Shown in pieces: positions 23,487 to 32,421 of a stretch of DNA of 64,000 bases (position 1 is the stretch's first letter; each line of letters starts with the position of its first letter). The position numbers and the translations under genes were made by a program. The DNA is from Hymenobacter mellowenesis. GTDB lineage: Bacteria > Bacteroidota > Bacteroidia > Cytophagales > Hymenobacteraceae. The notes below the pieces were generated by a model, which saw only the letters and a list, made by a program, of their open reading frames with translations, made no database searches and was not told where the DNA came from. The DNA lies in NCBI RefSeq assembly GCF_030581005.1, contig NZ_JAUQSX010000005.1:1-64000 (forward strand). Reading direction: 5' to 3'.

Positions 23487-24017
23487 ATGAGTGAGTATTC
23501 CGCCGATTTTCAGCGCATCCTCGACGAGGAATTGGGCAACTACAGCGCCCGGGCCCTGGCCGCGTTGGCAGATGCCATCCAGAAAAAGGGCTTGGTGTTC
23601 ACCGAGGAGTTGCTCCAGTCGCTGCGGTCGGAAGTAGTAGCCGCTTCCGCGCGCCACGTGGCCGGCATGGGCATTGCCTTCGAGCAGTATGGCCGCATCC
23701 GCGACATGAAGGGCATCAACCGCTCGAAGGCCCCGCCGCTGGAGGAGATTGAAGCCTACGTGGAAAAGGTTGGCATTGACAAGTTCAACTACGTGCCGGG
23801 CTACAAATACGGGCAGTTTCCGCTCACCAAGGCCGTGGCCCTCAACCGCATCGCCTGGGGCATCGCCCGGGCCAAGCTCCGCGACAACAGCCAGGTGAAG
23901 TCCAAGGCCTGGTTTGCCAAAACTTTTTACTCCAGCATCAACGGCTTCATCGACGCCGTGACCACCCGCTACGCCGCCCAAACCGGCACGCACATCGCCG
24001 CCCGCATCCGCATCTAA
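23487..24017 (+). CDS. Phage tail-region protein, small
   Basis: The 176-residue protein (MSEYSADFQRILDEELGNYS) is highly basic in its C-terminal half (LRDNSQVKSKAWFAKTFYSS and AAQTGTHIAARIRI). The size and position immediately upstream of a tape-measure gene match tail-completion or tape-measure-chaperone-type genes. Its stop codon overlaps the next start (TAATG), indicating translational coupling. Homology is inferred from context; no motif was recognised. The start at 23487 is preferred over the frame start at 23466. Confidence 0.65.
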   Translation: MSEYSADFQRILDEELGNYSARALAALADAIQKKGLVFTEELLQSLRSEVVAASARHVAGMGIAFEQYGRIRDMKGINRSKAPPLEEIEAYVEKVGIDKFNYVPGYKYGQFPLTKAVALNRIAWGIARAKLRDNSQVKSKAWFAKTFYSSINGFIDAVTTRYAAQTGTHIAARIRI

Positions 24018-27000
24018 TGGGACAAGTAAGACAGGACAACGTCCAGATTAAGCTCGAAATCGACGGCTCGCAGTCGCGCACCGAACTCGACAACCTCACC
24101 CGCAAGGCCCAAGTGCTGCAAGACGGCATGAAGCTGCTCAAAAAGGGCTCGGAAGAGTACGTAGCGGCCAATAAGGAGCTGAGCCAGGTCAGGGGCCAGA
24201 TGGAGGTGCTGCGCAAGGAAATCGGCCTGACCTCGCTCACCAGCGACCAGCTGCGGGCCAAGTCGCGCGAACTCAACCGCGAATTGGGGCAGCTGGCCCC
24301 GAACACGGAATCCTTCCTGAATAAAGCCCAGGAGCTGGCCGACGTGGACGCGCGCTTGGCCCAGGTGTGCCTCGAAGCCAAGGGGGTGAAGGACGAGCTG
24401 GCCAACGCCGGCGGCGGGGTGCTCGACTTCATCAAGAAAGCGGCGGGCTTTGTGGGCATTCAGCTGGGCATTCAGGCGGCGGTGAGCGGCCTCAAGCAGC
24501 TGGGCGCAGAAAGCATCGACGCGGCCGCGCAGGGCAGCGATTCCATTGCCGACATGGAAAAGAGCCTGAACCTGACCACGGCCGGGGCCAAGGCCTTGCG
24601 CCAGCAGCTGGAAGGCACCGACACGCGCACCACCCAGGCCGACCTGGAGCGCATCGCCGTGGCCGGCGGGCAGCTGGGCGTGGCCGCGGCCGACGTGGAC
24701 GAGTTCACGCAGTCCGTTGACCAGGCCAACGTGGCCCTGGGCGATGAATTCTCCGGCGGGGTGGAAGTGGTGACCAAGAGCATCGGCTGGCTGCAGAAGC
24801 TGTTCAAGGAAACGGCCGACCAGAAACCCGACGTGGCCATCACCAAAATCGGCTCGGCCCTGAACGCCCTGGGCGCGGACGGCTCGGCCACCGCGCCGGT
24901 GATTGCCGAGTTTACGGCCCGCATCGGCCAGCTCGGCGACCTCTCGCCCGAAATTACGGAGGTGTTGGGCCTGGGCGCTGCCTTTCAGGAGTTGGGGCTG
25001 CCGGCGGATATTTCCAGCGGTGGCCTGAGCAACATCCTGCTCACCGCCTCGAAGGACGCCGCCGGCTTCGGCAAGCAAATCGGGCTGACGGCCGACGAGT
25101 TTACGAACCTCATCAACACCGACCCCAACGAGGTGCTGCTGCGCCTGGCCGCCAGCCTGAAGGGCGCCAGCAACACCGAAATTGTGAATACGCTCGATGC
25201 GCTGGGCATCAAGTCGCAGGAGGCCACGAAGGTCATTAGCCTGCTGGCCACCCAAACCGACCTGGTGCGGCAGAAGCAGGCCCTGGCCAGCGCCGAGTTT
25301 GAAAAGGGCACGGGTCTCACCGACGAGTTCAACAAGAAAAACACCAACGCAGCGGCTGAGGTGGCCAAGGCCGAGAAGGGCTTTGCGCAGTTCCGGCAGG
25401 AGCTGGGCGAGCTGCTGATTCCGATTTACATCAAATTCCTCCAGTACGCGGGCCTGCTGCTCGACGTGCTCAAGGCGGTGCCCTCGTTCGTCGCGCAGAA
25501 CAAAACGGCCTTCGGGCTGCTGGCCCTGGCCGTGCTGGCCTTCAACGCCGAGCAGGTAAAAGCGCAGGCCACCACCCTGCGCAGCCTGGCCCTGCAAAAA
25601 CTCGTGGCCCTGGGCGTGCTCACGGAAGTGGAGGGCAAGTACGCCCTCATCACGGCCACCGAGTTGCAGGCCCGGGCGCAGGTGGGGCTGAATGCGGCCC
25701 TCACGGCCAACCCCATCGGCATCGTTATTACGCTGCTGGCCTTGTTTGCCTTCGGGCTGAAGCAGCTCTACGACCGCAGCGAATCCTTCCGCGCGGCCGT
25801 GGACAGCCTCTTCGTCATGCTGCGGCCCCTGGGCGCGCTGCTCGGCTCGCTGGGCACGGCCCTCGGGCCGCTGGTGGCGCAACTCGGGCGGTTGTTTGGC
25901 AGCTTCAGCGCCGGCAAAGGGCCGCTGGAGTTGTTCGGCCAAATCATGGCCCTCTCGGTGGTGCTGCCGCTGAAGCTGGTGGTGACCAACGTGCAGCTGG
26001 CCGTCGATGCGTTCGGCATCCTGCTCGAAACGGGCAAGCGCGTGGCCAATTTCTTTGGCGCGGATTTCAAGATTGACAACGGGGCCTTCGATAAGTTTCG
26101 CCAGAACACGGAAGCCAACGCCAAATCCATCCTGAGCACCCTCGCCGGGCAGGACGGCGCCCAGGCGAAGGCCGCCCAGACCAAACGGTTCGACGACTAC
26201 GCGGCCGAGCTGAACCGCCGCATGAGCCTGGCCGCCGAAGCCCAGGCTAAGCAGAAAGCCCAGGCCCAGCAGGCCGCCGCCGACAGAAAGGCCCAGGACA
26301 CCCAAAACGACGAAGAAAGCCTCAAGGCCCGGCTGGCCAACATCAAAGCGGCCCTGGCCCTGGTGGAGGCCGGTTCGGCCGAGGAGCTGCGGCTGAAGAA
26401 ACGGCAGGTGACCACCACGCGCGACATCGAGCTGCTCGATGCCAAGAAAACCGCCGGCGACAAGAAGGTGCTTGTGGCCGAGGCCCTGCGCGACCTGCGC
26501 CAGCTCCAGGACGAGTACGACAAGAAAACCAAGGATGCGGCCGAGAAACGGGCCAAAGAGCAGGCCGACGTCGAGAAAAAGATTGCCGAGCTGAAGGCCG
26601 CGCAGCTCACCGACGAAACCGAGAAAAAAATACTCCAGCTGCAGGCAGCCGCTGAAAAGGAAAAGGCCACGGCCAAAGGCACGGCCGAGCAGATTGCCGA
26701 ACAGAAAAAGCTCCTTGATGCGAACCTGGCTGTGGACGTGGCCGAGCTGCGGCGGGCCCGGGCCCAGAAGGATGCCGAGGAGGAGCTGAGCATTGAGAAG
26801 CAGCGCAACGGGCTCATTGTCGACCAGTACCAGCGCCGGGCGGCAGAGCTGCGCACCGCGGCCGCCGGCGAGCTGCTGAAGGTGCTCGACACCGACCGCA
26901 ACGCGGCCGAGAAGCGCCGGCTCATTCAGGAGAAGCTCCAGCGCGACCTCGTGGCTTTGGAAACCGACCGCGTGGAAAAGCAGCAACGCATCGCAGACTA

Positions 27001-28189
27001 CATCCTGGCCATTGATGATGAACTGGCTGTGCGCCGTGCCGCTCGTCGGAGGCAGCAGCTTGCAACTGCTCATAAGGATACTTCGGCCGCAGCCGAAGCG
27101 GAAAAGAATGCCCGTTTGGAGCAGTTAAATGACGAACTGCTGGAGGAGTTGAATAGCCAGGACCTGAACGATGCTCAAAAGCTCGCACGTATTCGAAAGT
27201 TTAAAGAAGATGAGGCCTCTATCATCAATGAATATGATGATGCTGAAATGGCGAAGAAGATGAAGGCTGAGGAAGATTTACGGGATGCTAAATTTGCAAT
27301 CGCCCAAACCAGCGTTCAGTTACTAGCCGACCTGTCTAAAGCTGAGACAGATAAAGAACTAATACGCCTTGATAAAAGCAAGAAGCAGCGGCTGGCGCAG
27401 CTTGATGCTGAGTACAAGGCCGGGCGCATTGCAAAGGATTCGTATGAGGCGCAGAAGTCGGCTATTGAAGCCAATTACGATGCGCAAACCCGGCGCATTA
27501 GGAAGGAGGCAGCCGAGAAAGAAAAGGCCTATAACGTAGCGCAGGCCATTATTGCAGGCACTTTGGCCGTTATAAAGCTACTCGATAACCCGCCCGCGGC
27601 GATTGCTGCCGGTATTGCGGCCGCTGCAGGCGTTGCCAAAATCATTGCCACGCCCATTCCCGAGTTTGCCAAGGGCGGCATTACCGGCGGGCAGAAGTCG
27701 ACGTGGCGCGACCGGGTGCGGCGCTTCGCCACCGGTGGCGGCATCAACCCCGTAGCCGGCGTGCCATCGGTCGGCCAGCTGCACAGCGGCGGCATCCGGA
27801 TGGTGGACGGCGCCACGGGCCAGCACCTGGGCGAGTGGGAGCGGGGCGAGCCCTACATGATTCTGAGCCGCGACACCTACGCTAACAACCGCGAGCTGGT
27901 GGATGCGCTGCTCGACACGAGCCTGCACCGGGGCGGGGCACCGGTGCGCCGGCGTGATGGCGGCGGGTTCTACGCCGACGGGGGCACGCCCGGCGGTCCG
28001 CTACCTAGTGCGAGTGGCGCAGCTGGTGCTGGCAGCCAGGACGTGGTGCAGGCCATCGGCCGTATCGAGCAGGCCGTGCGGGAGCTGCCGTCGCGTCAGA
28101 GAATCGCCTGGGATGGCGAAGACACGGCCAACGTGGAGGACGCCCTGAAGGAGCGCCAGCAGACGCGCGACGGATTTTCCATTCGATAA
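24017..28189 (+). CDS. Phage tail tape-measure protein
   Basis: The 1,390-residue protein (MGQVRQDNVQIKLEIDGSQS) has an N-terminal region typical of tape-measure proteins. Two hydrophobic stretches follow (about residues 495-515 FGLLALAVLAFN and 560-585 ANPIGIVITLLALFAFGLK). A very long central coiled coil occupies about residues 725-1180, rich in AEK/EAE heptads. The C-terminal tail contains hydrophobic repeats (AGTLAVIKLLDNPPAAIAAG). Such proteins set tail length in siphophages. No other tail, head or lysis gene is present, so this is a remnant. The frame is intact over 4.2 kb, which is odd for dead DNA. Confidence 0.9.
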   Translation: MGQVRQDNVQIKLEIDGSQSRTELDNLTRKAQVLQDGMKLLKKGSEEYVAANKELSQVRGQMEVLRKEIGLTSLTSDQLRAKSRELNRELGQLAPNTESFLNKAQELADVDARLAQVCLEAKGVKDELANAGGGVLDFIKKAAGFVGIQLGIQAAVSGLKQLGAESIDAAAQGSDSIADMEKSLNLTTAGAKALRQQLEGTDTRTTQADLERIAVAGGQLGVAAADVDEFTQSVDQANVALGDEFSGGVEVVTKSIGWLQKLFKETADQKPDVAITKIGSALNALGADGSATAPVIAEFTARIGQLGDLSPEITEVLGLGAAFQELGLPADISSGGLSNILLTASKDAAGFGKQIGLTADEFTNLINTDPNEVLLRLAASLKGASNTEIVNTLDALGIKSQEATKVISLLATQTDLVRQKQALASAEFEKGTGLTDEFNKKNTNAAAEVAKAEKGFAQFRQELGELLIPIYIKFLQYAGLLLDVLKAVPSFVAQNKTAFGLLALAVLAFNAEQVKAQATTLRSLALQKLVALGVLTEVEGKYALITATELQARAQVGLNAALTANPIGIVITLLALFAFGLKQLYDRSESFRAAVDSLFVMLRPLGALLGSLGTALGPLVAQLGRLFGSFSAGKGPLELFGQIMALSVVLPLKLVVTNVQLAVDAFGILLETGKRVANFFGADFKIDNGAFDKFRQNTEANAKSILSTLAGQDGAQAKAAQTKRFDDYAAELNRRMSLAAEAQAKQKAQAQQAAADRKAQDTQNDEESLKARLANIKAALALVEAGSAEELRLKKRQVTTTRDIELLDAKKTAGDKKVLVAEALRDLRQLQDEYDKKTKDAAEKRAKEQADVEKKIAELKAAQLTDETEKKILQLQAAAEKEKATAKGTAEQIAEQKKLLDANLAVDVAELRRARAQKDAEEELSIEKQRNGLIVDQYQRRAAELRTAAAGELLKVLDTDRNAAEKRRLIQEKLQRDLVALETDRVEKQQRIADYILAIDDELAVRRAARRRQQLATAHKDTSAAAEAEKNARLEQLNDELLEELNSQDLNDAQKLARIRKFKEDEASIINEYDDAEMAKKMKAEEDLRDAKFAIAQTSVQLLADLSKAETDKELIRLDKSKKQRLAQLDAEYKAGRIAKDSYEAQKSAIEANYDAQTRRIRKEAAEKEKAYNVAQAIIAGTLAVIKLLDNPPAAIAAGIAAAAGVAKIIATPIPEFAKGGITGGQKSTWRDRVRRFATGGGINPVAGVPSVGQLHSGGIRMVDGATGQHLGEWERGEPYMILSRDTYANNRELVDALLDTSLHRGGAPVRRRDGGGFYADGGTPGGPLPSASGAAGAGSQDVVQAIGRIEQAVRELPSRQRIAWDGEDTANVEDALKERQQTRDGFSIR

Positions 28190-28221
28190 ATCTGCCGCAG
28201 AAACTGCCACAGACTAGAAGC

Positions 28222-28256
28222 AAAAAGGCCCTCAGCGTGTGCTGAGGGCCTTTTTT
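28222..28256. terminator. Bidirectional terminator between phage remnant and tRNA
   Basis: GGCCCTCAGC (28227-28236) pairs with GCTGAGGGCC (28241-28250) with a 4-nt loop. It is flanked by AAAAA on the left and TTTTTT on the right, so it can work in both directions for the tape-measure gene and the convergent tRNA. Confidence 0.85.
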
Positions 28257-28257
28257 G

Positions 28258-28331
28258 TGGTCGTGTAAGGAGTCGAACCTTAAACCTTCTGATTCGTAGT
28301 CAGATGCTCTATCCAATTGAGCTACACAACC
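28258..28331 (-). tRNA. tRNA-Arg (anticodon ACG)
   Basis: On the reverse strand the acceptor pairs GGTTGTG with CACGACC plus an A discriminator. The anticodon arm CTGACTACGAATCAG puts ACG in the loop, and the T arm is GTTTAAGGTTCGACTCCTTAC. CCA is not encoded. Length is 74 nt. The 3' end faces the phage remnant, the usual geometry for integration into a tRNA 3' end. Confidence 0.93.
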
Positions 28332-28439
28332 CTTTTCCCGTGTTGGGAGCACAAAGGTAAGCGGAGAAAAACCGGCTTCACAAGCCTGCTGCGAGATTTT
28401 TGATAATAATTTTTCGATTTTTACGCAAGCCGCTCAGAA

Positions 28440-29162
28440 TCAAGGCTGCTTTTTTGGCTCGGCTGCACTGTTGTTGAGGGCCCGTTTGAGTGCGTGGTTG
28501 AAAATGTAGTAGAGGCCGAAGAACGACAGGGCCACCAACGCCAGGAGCAGCAGCTTGCCGGTGGTGCCGGTGCCGGGGTCTTTGAGCAGGGTGAAAACGT
28601 CCTGCGCCTTCGTGCCCAGCCAGTAGAAGAACAGGCTGCGCGGCAGCATGCCCGCGATAGAGGCAAACAGGAACGGGCCGCGCCGCACCCGCATGATGGC
28701 CAAAATGAACGTCATCAGCGCGAAAGGCGTGACGGGCGACACGCGGGTGAGGAAAATCAGCTGCCAGGAGTCGGTTTTCAGCTCTTTCATCACGGCGTCG
28801 GCCTTGGGGAAGTGGCTGAGGAAGGCCAGCATCTTGCCATGGTCGAGCATGGTGGCAATCTGGTAGCCCACCAGTGCGGCCAGGGCGTAGGCCACCACCA
28901 TGCCCGGAAAGCCGTGCCAACCCAGGTAAAAGCCCGTTATCAGCACCACGGCTGTGGTGTTCACCAGCGAGAAGGCCATGGCCACGCCCACAATGACGAA
29001 GTAGAGCAGGCTTTGGGCGGTGGTGAGGTTTTCGAGGAGTTCCTTGTTTTTGTATAGCACGCCCGTGAGCGACGCGCTGCCCAGCAGCGGCACGGCCACC
29101 AGCAGCACCATGGACAGCAGCGTGGAGAAGTTCTTCTGAAAAAGCTCGCGCAGAAATTTCAT
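28440..29162 (-). CDS. TVP38/TMEM64 (VTT domain) family membrane protein
   Basis: The 240-residue integral membrane protein has helices near residues 15-35, 52-75, 80-105, 165-185 and 200-222. The central VTT-type region includes TTAVVLITGFYLGWHGFPGM, VVAYALAALVGYQIA and the signature FLTRVSPVTPFALMTFILAI. Family members are DedA-like proteins of unclear transport function in bacterial membranes. The tail is basic. The next forward gene begins 266 bp away in the divergent direction. Confidence 0.85.
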   Translation of the reverse strand: MKFLRELFQKNFSTLLSMVLLVAVPLLGSASLTGVLYKNKELLENLTTAQSLLYFVIVGVAMAFSLVNTTAVVLITGFYLGWHGFPGMVVAYALAALVGYQIATMLDHGKMLAFLSHFPKADAVMKELKTDSWQLIFLTRVSPVTPFALMTFILAIMRVRRGPFLFASIAGMLPRSLFFYWLGTKAQDVFTLLKDPGTGTTGKLLLLALVALSFFGLYYIFNHALKRALNNSAAEPKKQP

Positions 29163-29427
29163 AGGCAGTGAAGGTAAGGACCCGCGTGGGGGAGCCCGGC
29201 CGGTGGGTTGTCTTTACGCGCCGACAGGGGCGGGGGCTACGCTTTTTTTTAGATAGGCCTAATGACTGAAAGCAGGCGTTTGCCGGTAGCAGTAGCAGCC
29301 GGATAGCAGTCGGGCCACTCCTGGTGCGTTTCGGCCCTGCCTTGGCTGGCGTCCGTAACTTGCCGGCCCAAGGCGCCCAAACGTTGCCCGGCGCCGGGTC
29401 CAATTCAGCTAAAATCCCACCATCACC
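29163..29427. other. Intergenic region, divergent promoters expected
   Basis: No gene, repeat or hairpin of note. A T8 run (29243-29250) is present. It must hold the start signals for both flanking divergent genes, but no clean TTTG/TAnnTTTG pair could be identified by eye. Confidence 0.4.
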
Positions 29428-30567
29428 ATGAAATTCGCCACCAAAGCCATTCACGCCGGCGTGCACCCGGACCCCGCTACCGGGGCCATCATGACGCCCA
29501 TCTACCAGACGTCGACCTACGTGCAGACCTCGCCCGGCAAAAACCAGGGCTTCGAGTACTCGCGCACCCACAACCCCACCCGCTCGCAGCTGCAGGACGC
29601 CGTGGCGGTCCTCGACAACGGCAAGCACGGCATCGCCTTCGCCTCCGGTATGGCGGCCATCGACTGCGTGATGAAGCTGCTGAAGCCCGGTGATGAGGTG
29701 ATTTCGACCAACGACCTCTACGGCGGCAGCTACCGCCTCTTCACGAAAGTGTACGAGGTGTTCGGCATCAAATTCCACTTCGTGCCCATGCACGACATGG
29801 CTGCCGTGCGCGCCGTGGCCAGCGAAAAAACCAAGCTGATTTGGGTGGAAACGCCCACTAACCCGTTGCTCAACATCATCGACATTGCCGCCGCCGCGGC
29901 CGTGGCCAAGGAGTGCGGCGCCCTGCTGGCCGTGGATAATACCTTCAGCACGCCCTACCTGCAAACCCCGATGGACCTCGGGGCCGACATCGTGATGTAT
30001 TCGCTCACCAAGTACATGGCCGGCCATTCCGATACCGTGATGGGCGCGCTGGTGGTGAACGACGACGAACTGCACCAGCGCCTGAGCTTCTACCAGAACG
30101 CCTGCGGCGGCACGCCGGGGCCCCAGGACTGCTTTCTGGTGCTGCGCGGGCTGAAAACGCTGCATATCCGCATGCAGCGGCACTGCGAAAACGGCCGTGC
30201 CGTGGCCGAGTACCTGCGCCAGCACCCCAAAGTGGAGAAAGTGTACTGGCCGGGCTTCGAAAACCACCCCAACTACGCCGTGGCGGCCCGGCAGATGCGC
30301 GACTTCGGTGGCATGATTTCCTTTGTGCTCAAAGGCGACCGGCAGGAAGATGCCATTGCCGTGCTGGAGAAGTTCAAGTACTTCACTCTGGCCGAAAGCC
30401 TGGGCGGCGTGGAAAGCCTCAGCGGCCACCCCGCCACCATGACGCACGCCAGCATCCCGGCTGAGCAGCGTCGTAAGTCGGGCCTCTCAGACTCGCTCAT
30501 TCGCCTGAGCGTGGGCATTGAGGATGCCGAGGATTTGATTGACGATTTGGCCCAAGCCATTGGGTAG
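29428..30567 (+). CDS. metB: Cystathionine gamma-synthase or beta-lyase (Cys/Met PLP enzyme)
   Basis: The 379-residue enzyme has the Cys/Met metabolism PLP fold. The PLP loop is FASGMAAIDCVMKLLKPGDE, the substrate/cofactor region is DLYGGSYRLF, LLAVDNTFSTPYLQTPMDLG precedes the Schiff-base lysine, and the signature is YSLTKYMAGHSD. The C-terminal GGVESLSGHPATMTHASIPA is also family-typical. It should act in methionine/cysteine interconversion in the cytosol. Synthase (metB) and lyase (metC) cannot be told apart from sequence inspection, so the symbol is tentative. Confidence 0.85.
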   Translation: MKFATKAIHAGVHPDPATGAIMTPIYQTSTYVQTSPGKNQGFEYSRTHNPTRSQLQDAVAVLDNGKHGIAFASGMAAIDCVMKLLKPGDEVISTNDLYGGSYRLFTKVYEVFGIKFHFVPMHDMAAVRAVASEKTKLIWVETPTNPLLNIIDIAAAAAVAKECGALLAVDNTFSTPYLQTPMDLGADIVMYSLTKYMAGHSDTVMGALVVNDDELHQRLSFYQNACGGTPGPQDCFLVLRGLKTLHIRMQRHCENGRAVAEYLRQHPKVEKVYWPGFENHPNYAVAARQMRDFGGMISFVLKGDRQEDAIAVLEKFKYFTLAESLGGVESLSGHPATMTHASIPAEQRRKSGLSDSLIRLSVGIEDAEDLIDDLAQAIG

Positions 30568-30671
30568 GTCATATTAGCAGCCGCGATTTTTTCGTTGGAA
30601 GCGCCGGGTTGCCTTTGTGGGCCGCCCGGCGCTTTTATTTTTAACCCCGCATCCGCTCAGCCAGTTACTCC

Positions 30672-31382
30672 ATGCGCTATTACTTCCTTTTTCTGCTGCC
30701 GCTCACGCGTTTCGCTGCTGCTCAGGCGCCCATTCCGCAGCCTCTGCCACACACCGTTCTGGTGCGGGGCACGGCCGAGCAGGAACTGGAGCCCGAGAAG
30801 CTGGACCTGCTGATAACCTACCGGTTTTCGGATAACGTGAAGGAAAACGGCCGCAACCAGGAACAGGAGCAAGCCCTGCAACAGGTGCTGAAGCAGGCCG
30901 GCATCGCGCCCGAAAAATTGGTGCTCGAAGACCTGAGCGCCAGCGGCTACGGCGGTTTGTCCAAGGTAAATAATGCCACCGTGGCGCTGACGAAAACCTA
31001 CCGCCTCACGTTGGAGCGTCCGCAGCTGCTCAATACGCTGCTGCCACAGCTGGTGCAGGCCGGTGCTGATAATGTCCATCTGGTACACTTGCAAAATACC
31101 CGTTTGGAAACGGTCAAGGCGGAGTTGATAACGCAGGCCGTGAGCAATGCCCGCCAAAAAGCCACGGTGGCGGCCAAAGCAACCGGCCAACAGCTTGGAG
31201 CAGTGCTGAGTCTGGTGGAAGTGATACCGGATAGTCCGCGCCCCGAATGGCTACAGTCGCGGTATAAATTAATGTCGTTGGCCGGTGTCAGCAGCCAGGG
31301 TACGACGGCAGAGGATGAACGCCCAACACTGCGCAAAATCAATGTGAAAGCCGTGTATGACCTGGTGTTTGAAATAAAATAG
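30672..31382 (+). CDS. SIMPL domain (DUF541) periplasmic protein
   Basis: The 236-residue protein has a signal peptide (RYYFLFLLPLTRFAAAQ). The SIMPL signature runs VRGTAEQELEPEKLDLLITY, EQALQQVLKQAGIAPEKL, YRLTLERPQLLNTLLPQLVQ and AVSNARQKATVAAKATGQQL GAVLSLVEV. SIMPL proteins are periplasmic or secreted, with unclear cargo; some affect envelope stress. It is separate from the metB gene by 104 bp and 29 bp upstream of the next gene. No operon hallmark beyond proximity was seen. Confidence 0.88.
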   Translation: MRYYFLFLLPLTRFAAAQAPIPQPLPHTVLVRGTAEQELEPEKLDLLITYRFSDNVKENGRNQEQEQALQQVLKQAGIAPEKLVLEDLSASGYGGLSKVNNATVALTKTYRLTLERPQLLNTLLPQLVQAGADNVHLVHLQNTRLETVKAELITQAVSNARQKATVAAKATGQQLGAVLSLVEVIPDSPRPEWLQSRYKLMSLAGVSSQGTTAEDERPTLRKINVKAVYDLVFEIK

Positions 31383-31411
31383 TACCGGCTTAGCCGCAAT
31401 CATTCGCTATT

Positions 31412-32242
31412 ATGCCCCAAACGCCACCCATCGAAACCCGGCCGCTCTTCGCCGAGCTTGACCGCCTGCTGCTGGAGTTGCTGCGTTCCCTAGCGCCTGA
31501 GGACTGGCAGCGGCCCACCCTGGCCCGGCTCTGGACGGTGAAGGACGTGGCCGTCCACCTGCTCGATGGCAACCTGCGCACCCTATCCATGCTGCGCGAC
31601 GGCTACTTTGCCGAAACGCCCGACGACTTCTCCTATGCCGGCATGGTGGCCTACCTCAACCGTCTGAACGCCGACTGGGTGCGGGCCGCCCGCCGCCTGA
31701 GCCCGGCCGTGCTCACGGAGCTGCTGGCCCAGTCGGGCGCCGAATACACGGCCTACCTGCACACGCTCGACCCGTGGGCGCCGGCCACGTTTTCGGTGGC
31801 CTGGGCCGGCGAGGCGGAGTCGCTGAACTGGTTTCACATTGCCCGCGACTACACTGAAAAGTGGCACCATCAGCAGCAAATCCGTGAGGCCGTGGGCCAG
31901 ACGGCGGCGCTGATGACGCCAGCATTGTTCCGGCCGTTCATGGCCACGCTGCTGCGCGGGCTGCCGCACGCCTATCGCGCGGTGGCAGCGCCAGCGGGCA
32001 CGCGGGTGCGGGTTAGCATTGAGGCGGGCGGCACCTGGGAACTGCTGAAAACCACCGACGCCTGGCAGCTGATGCCGCCTGCCGCCGCTGCGCCCACGGC
32101 CGAAATCACCTTCCCGCCCGACGTGGCGTGGCGGGTGTTCACCAAGGGCCTGAGCGCGGCCGAGGCCGAGCCACTGGTGCAGCTGGCCGGCGATGCGCGG
32201 CTGGCAAAAGCCGCTCTGGGCCTGGTGGCCGTAATGGGCTGA
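31412..32242 (+). CDS. Maleylpyruvate isomerase/DinB-fold family protein
   Basis: The 276-residue protein belongs to the DinB/MDMPI four-helix superfamily. LWTVKDVAVHLLDGNLRTLS and WFHIARDYTEKWHHQQQIRE A contain the His-rich metal-binding positions. The C-terminal region (VRVSIEAGGTWEL ... EITFPPDVAWRVFTKGLSAAEAE) has the SCP2-like features that follow the isomerase core. Family members use mycothiol or bacillithiol; this organism probably relies on bacillithiol. Substrate unknown. It is 29 bp downstream of the SIMPL gene. Confidence 0.8.
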   Translation: MPQTPPIETRPLFAELDRLLLELLRSLAPEDWQRPTLARLWTVKDVAVHLLDGNLRTLSMLRDGYFAETPDDFSYAGMVAYLNRLNADWVRAARRLSPAVLTELLAQSGAEYTAYLHTLDPWAPATFSVAWAGEAESLNWFHIARDYTEKWHHQQQIREAVGQTAALMTPALFRPFMATLLRGLPHAYRAVAAPAGTRVRVSIEAGGTWELLKTTDAWQLMPPAAAAPTAEITFPPDVAWRVFTKGLSAAEAEPLVQLAGDARLAKAALGLVAVMG

Positions 32243-32421
32243 CGGGCGCCCCGGCCCGCGCACCGCGAGCGGCCTTCGGACTGAGCAATGTGTCGAATCT
32301 ATCGGCCTGAAAACGAATTAAAAACGGATTAAATGCCAACCCTGACTGCGTAGCGACGGTTTAAGGCATGATTCTGTTTTAATTCTGGTTTTTATCGGCC
32401 TTCCGTGATAGGCTTTTTGCT

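Noticed and set aside
24014..27073. 1,019-residue reverse-strand open frame
   Set aside because: It is the antisense shadow of the tape-measure gene, made open by its high GC; the composition (Gly/Leu/Gln repeats) is not protein-like.
28378..30447. 689-residue reverse-strand frame over the VTT and metB genes
   Set aside because: It overlaps two recognised genes antisense or out of frame, and its His/Gly/Gln composition marks it as a shadow.
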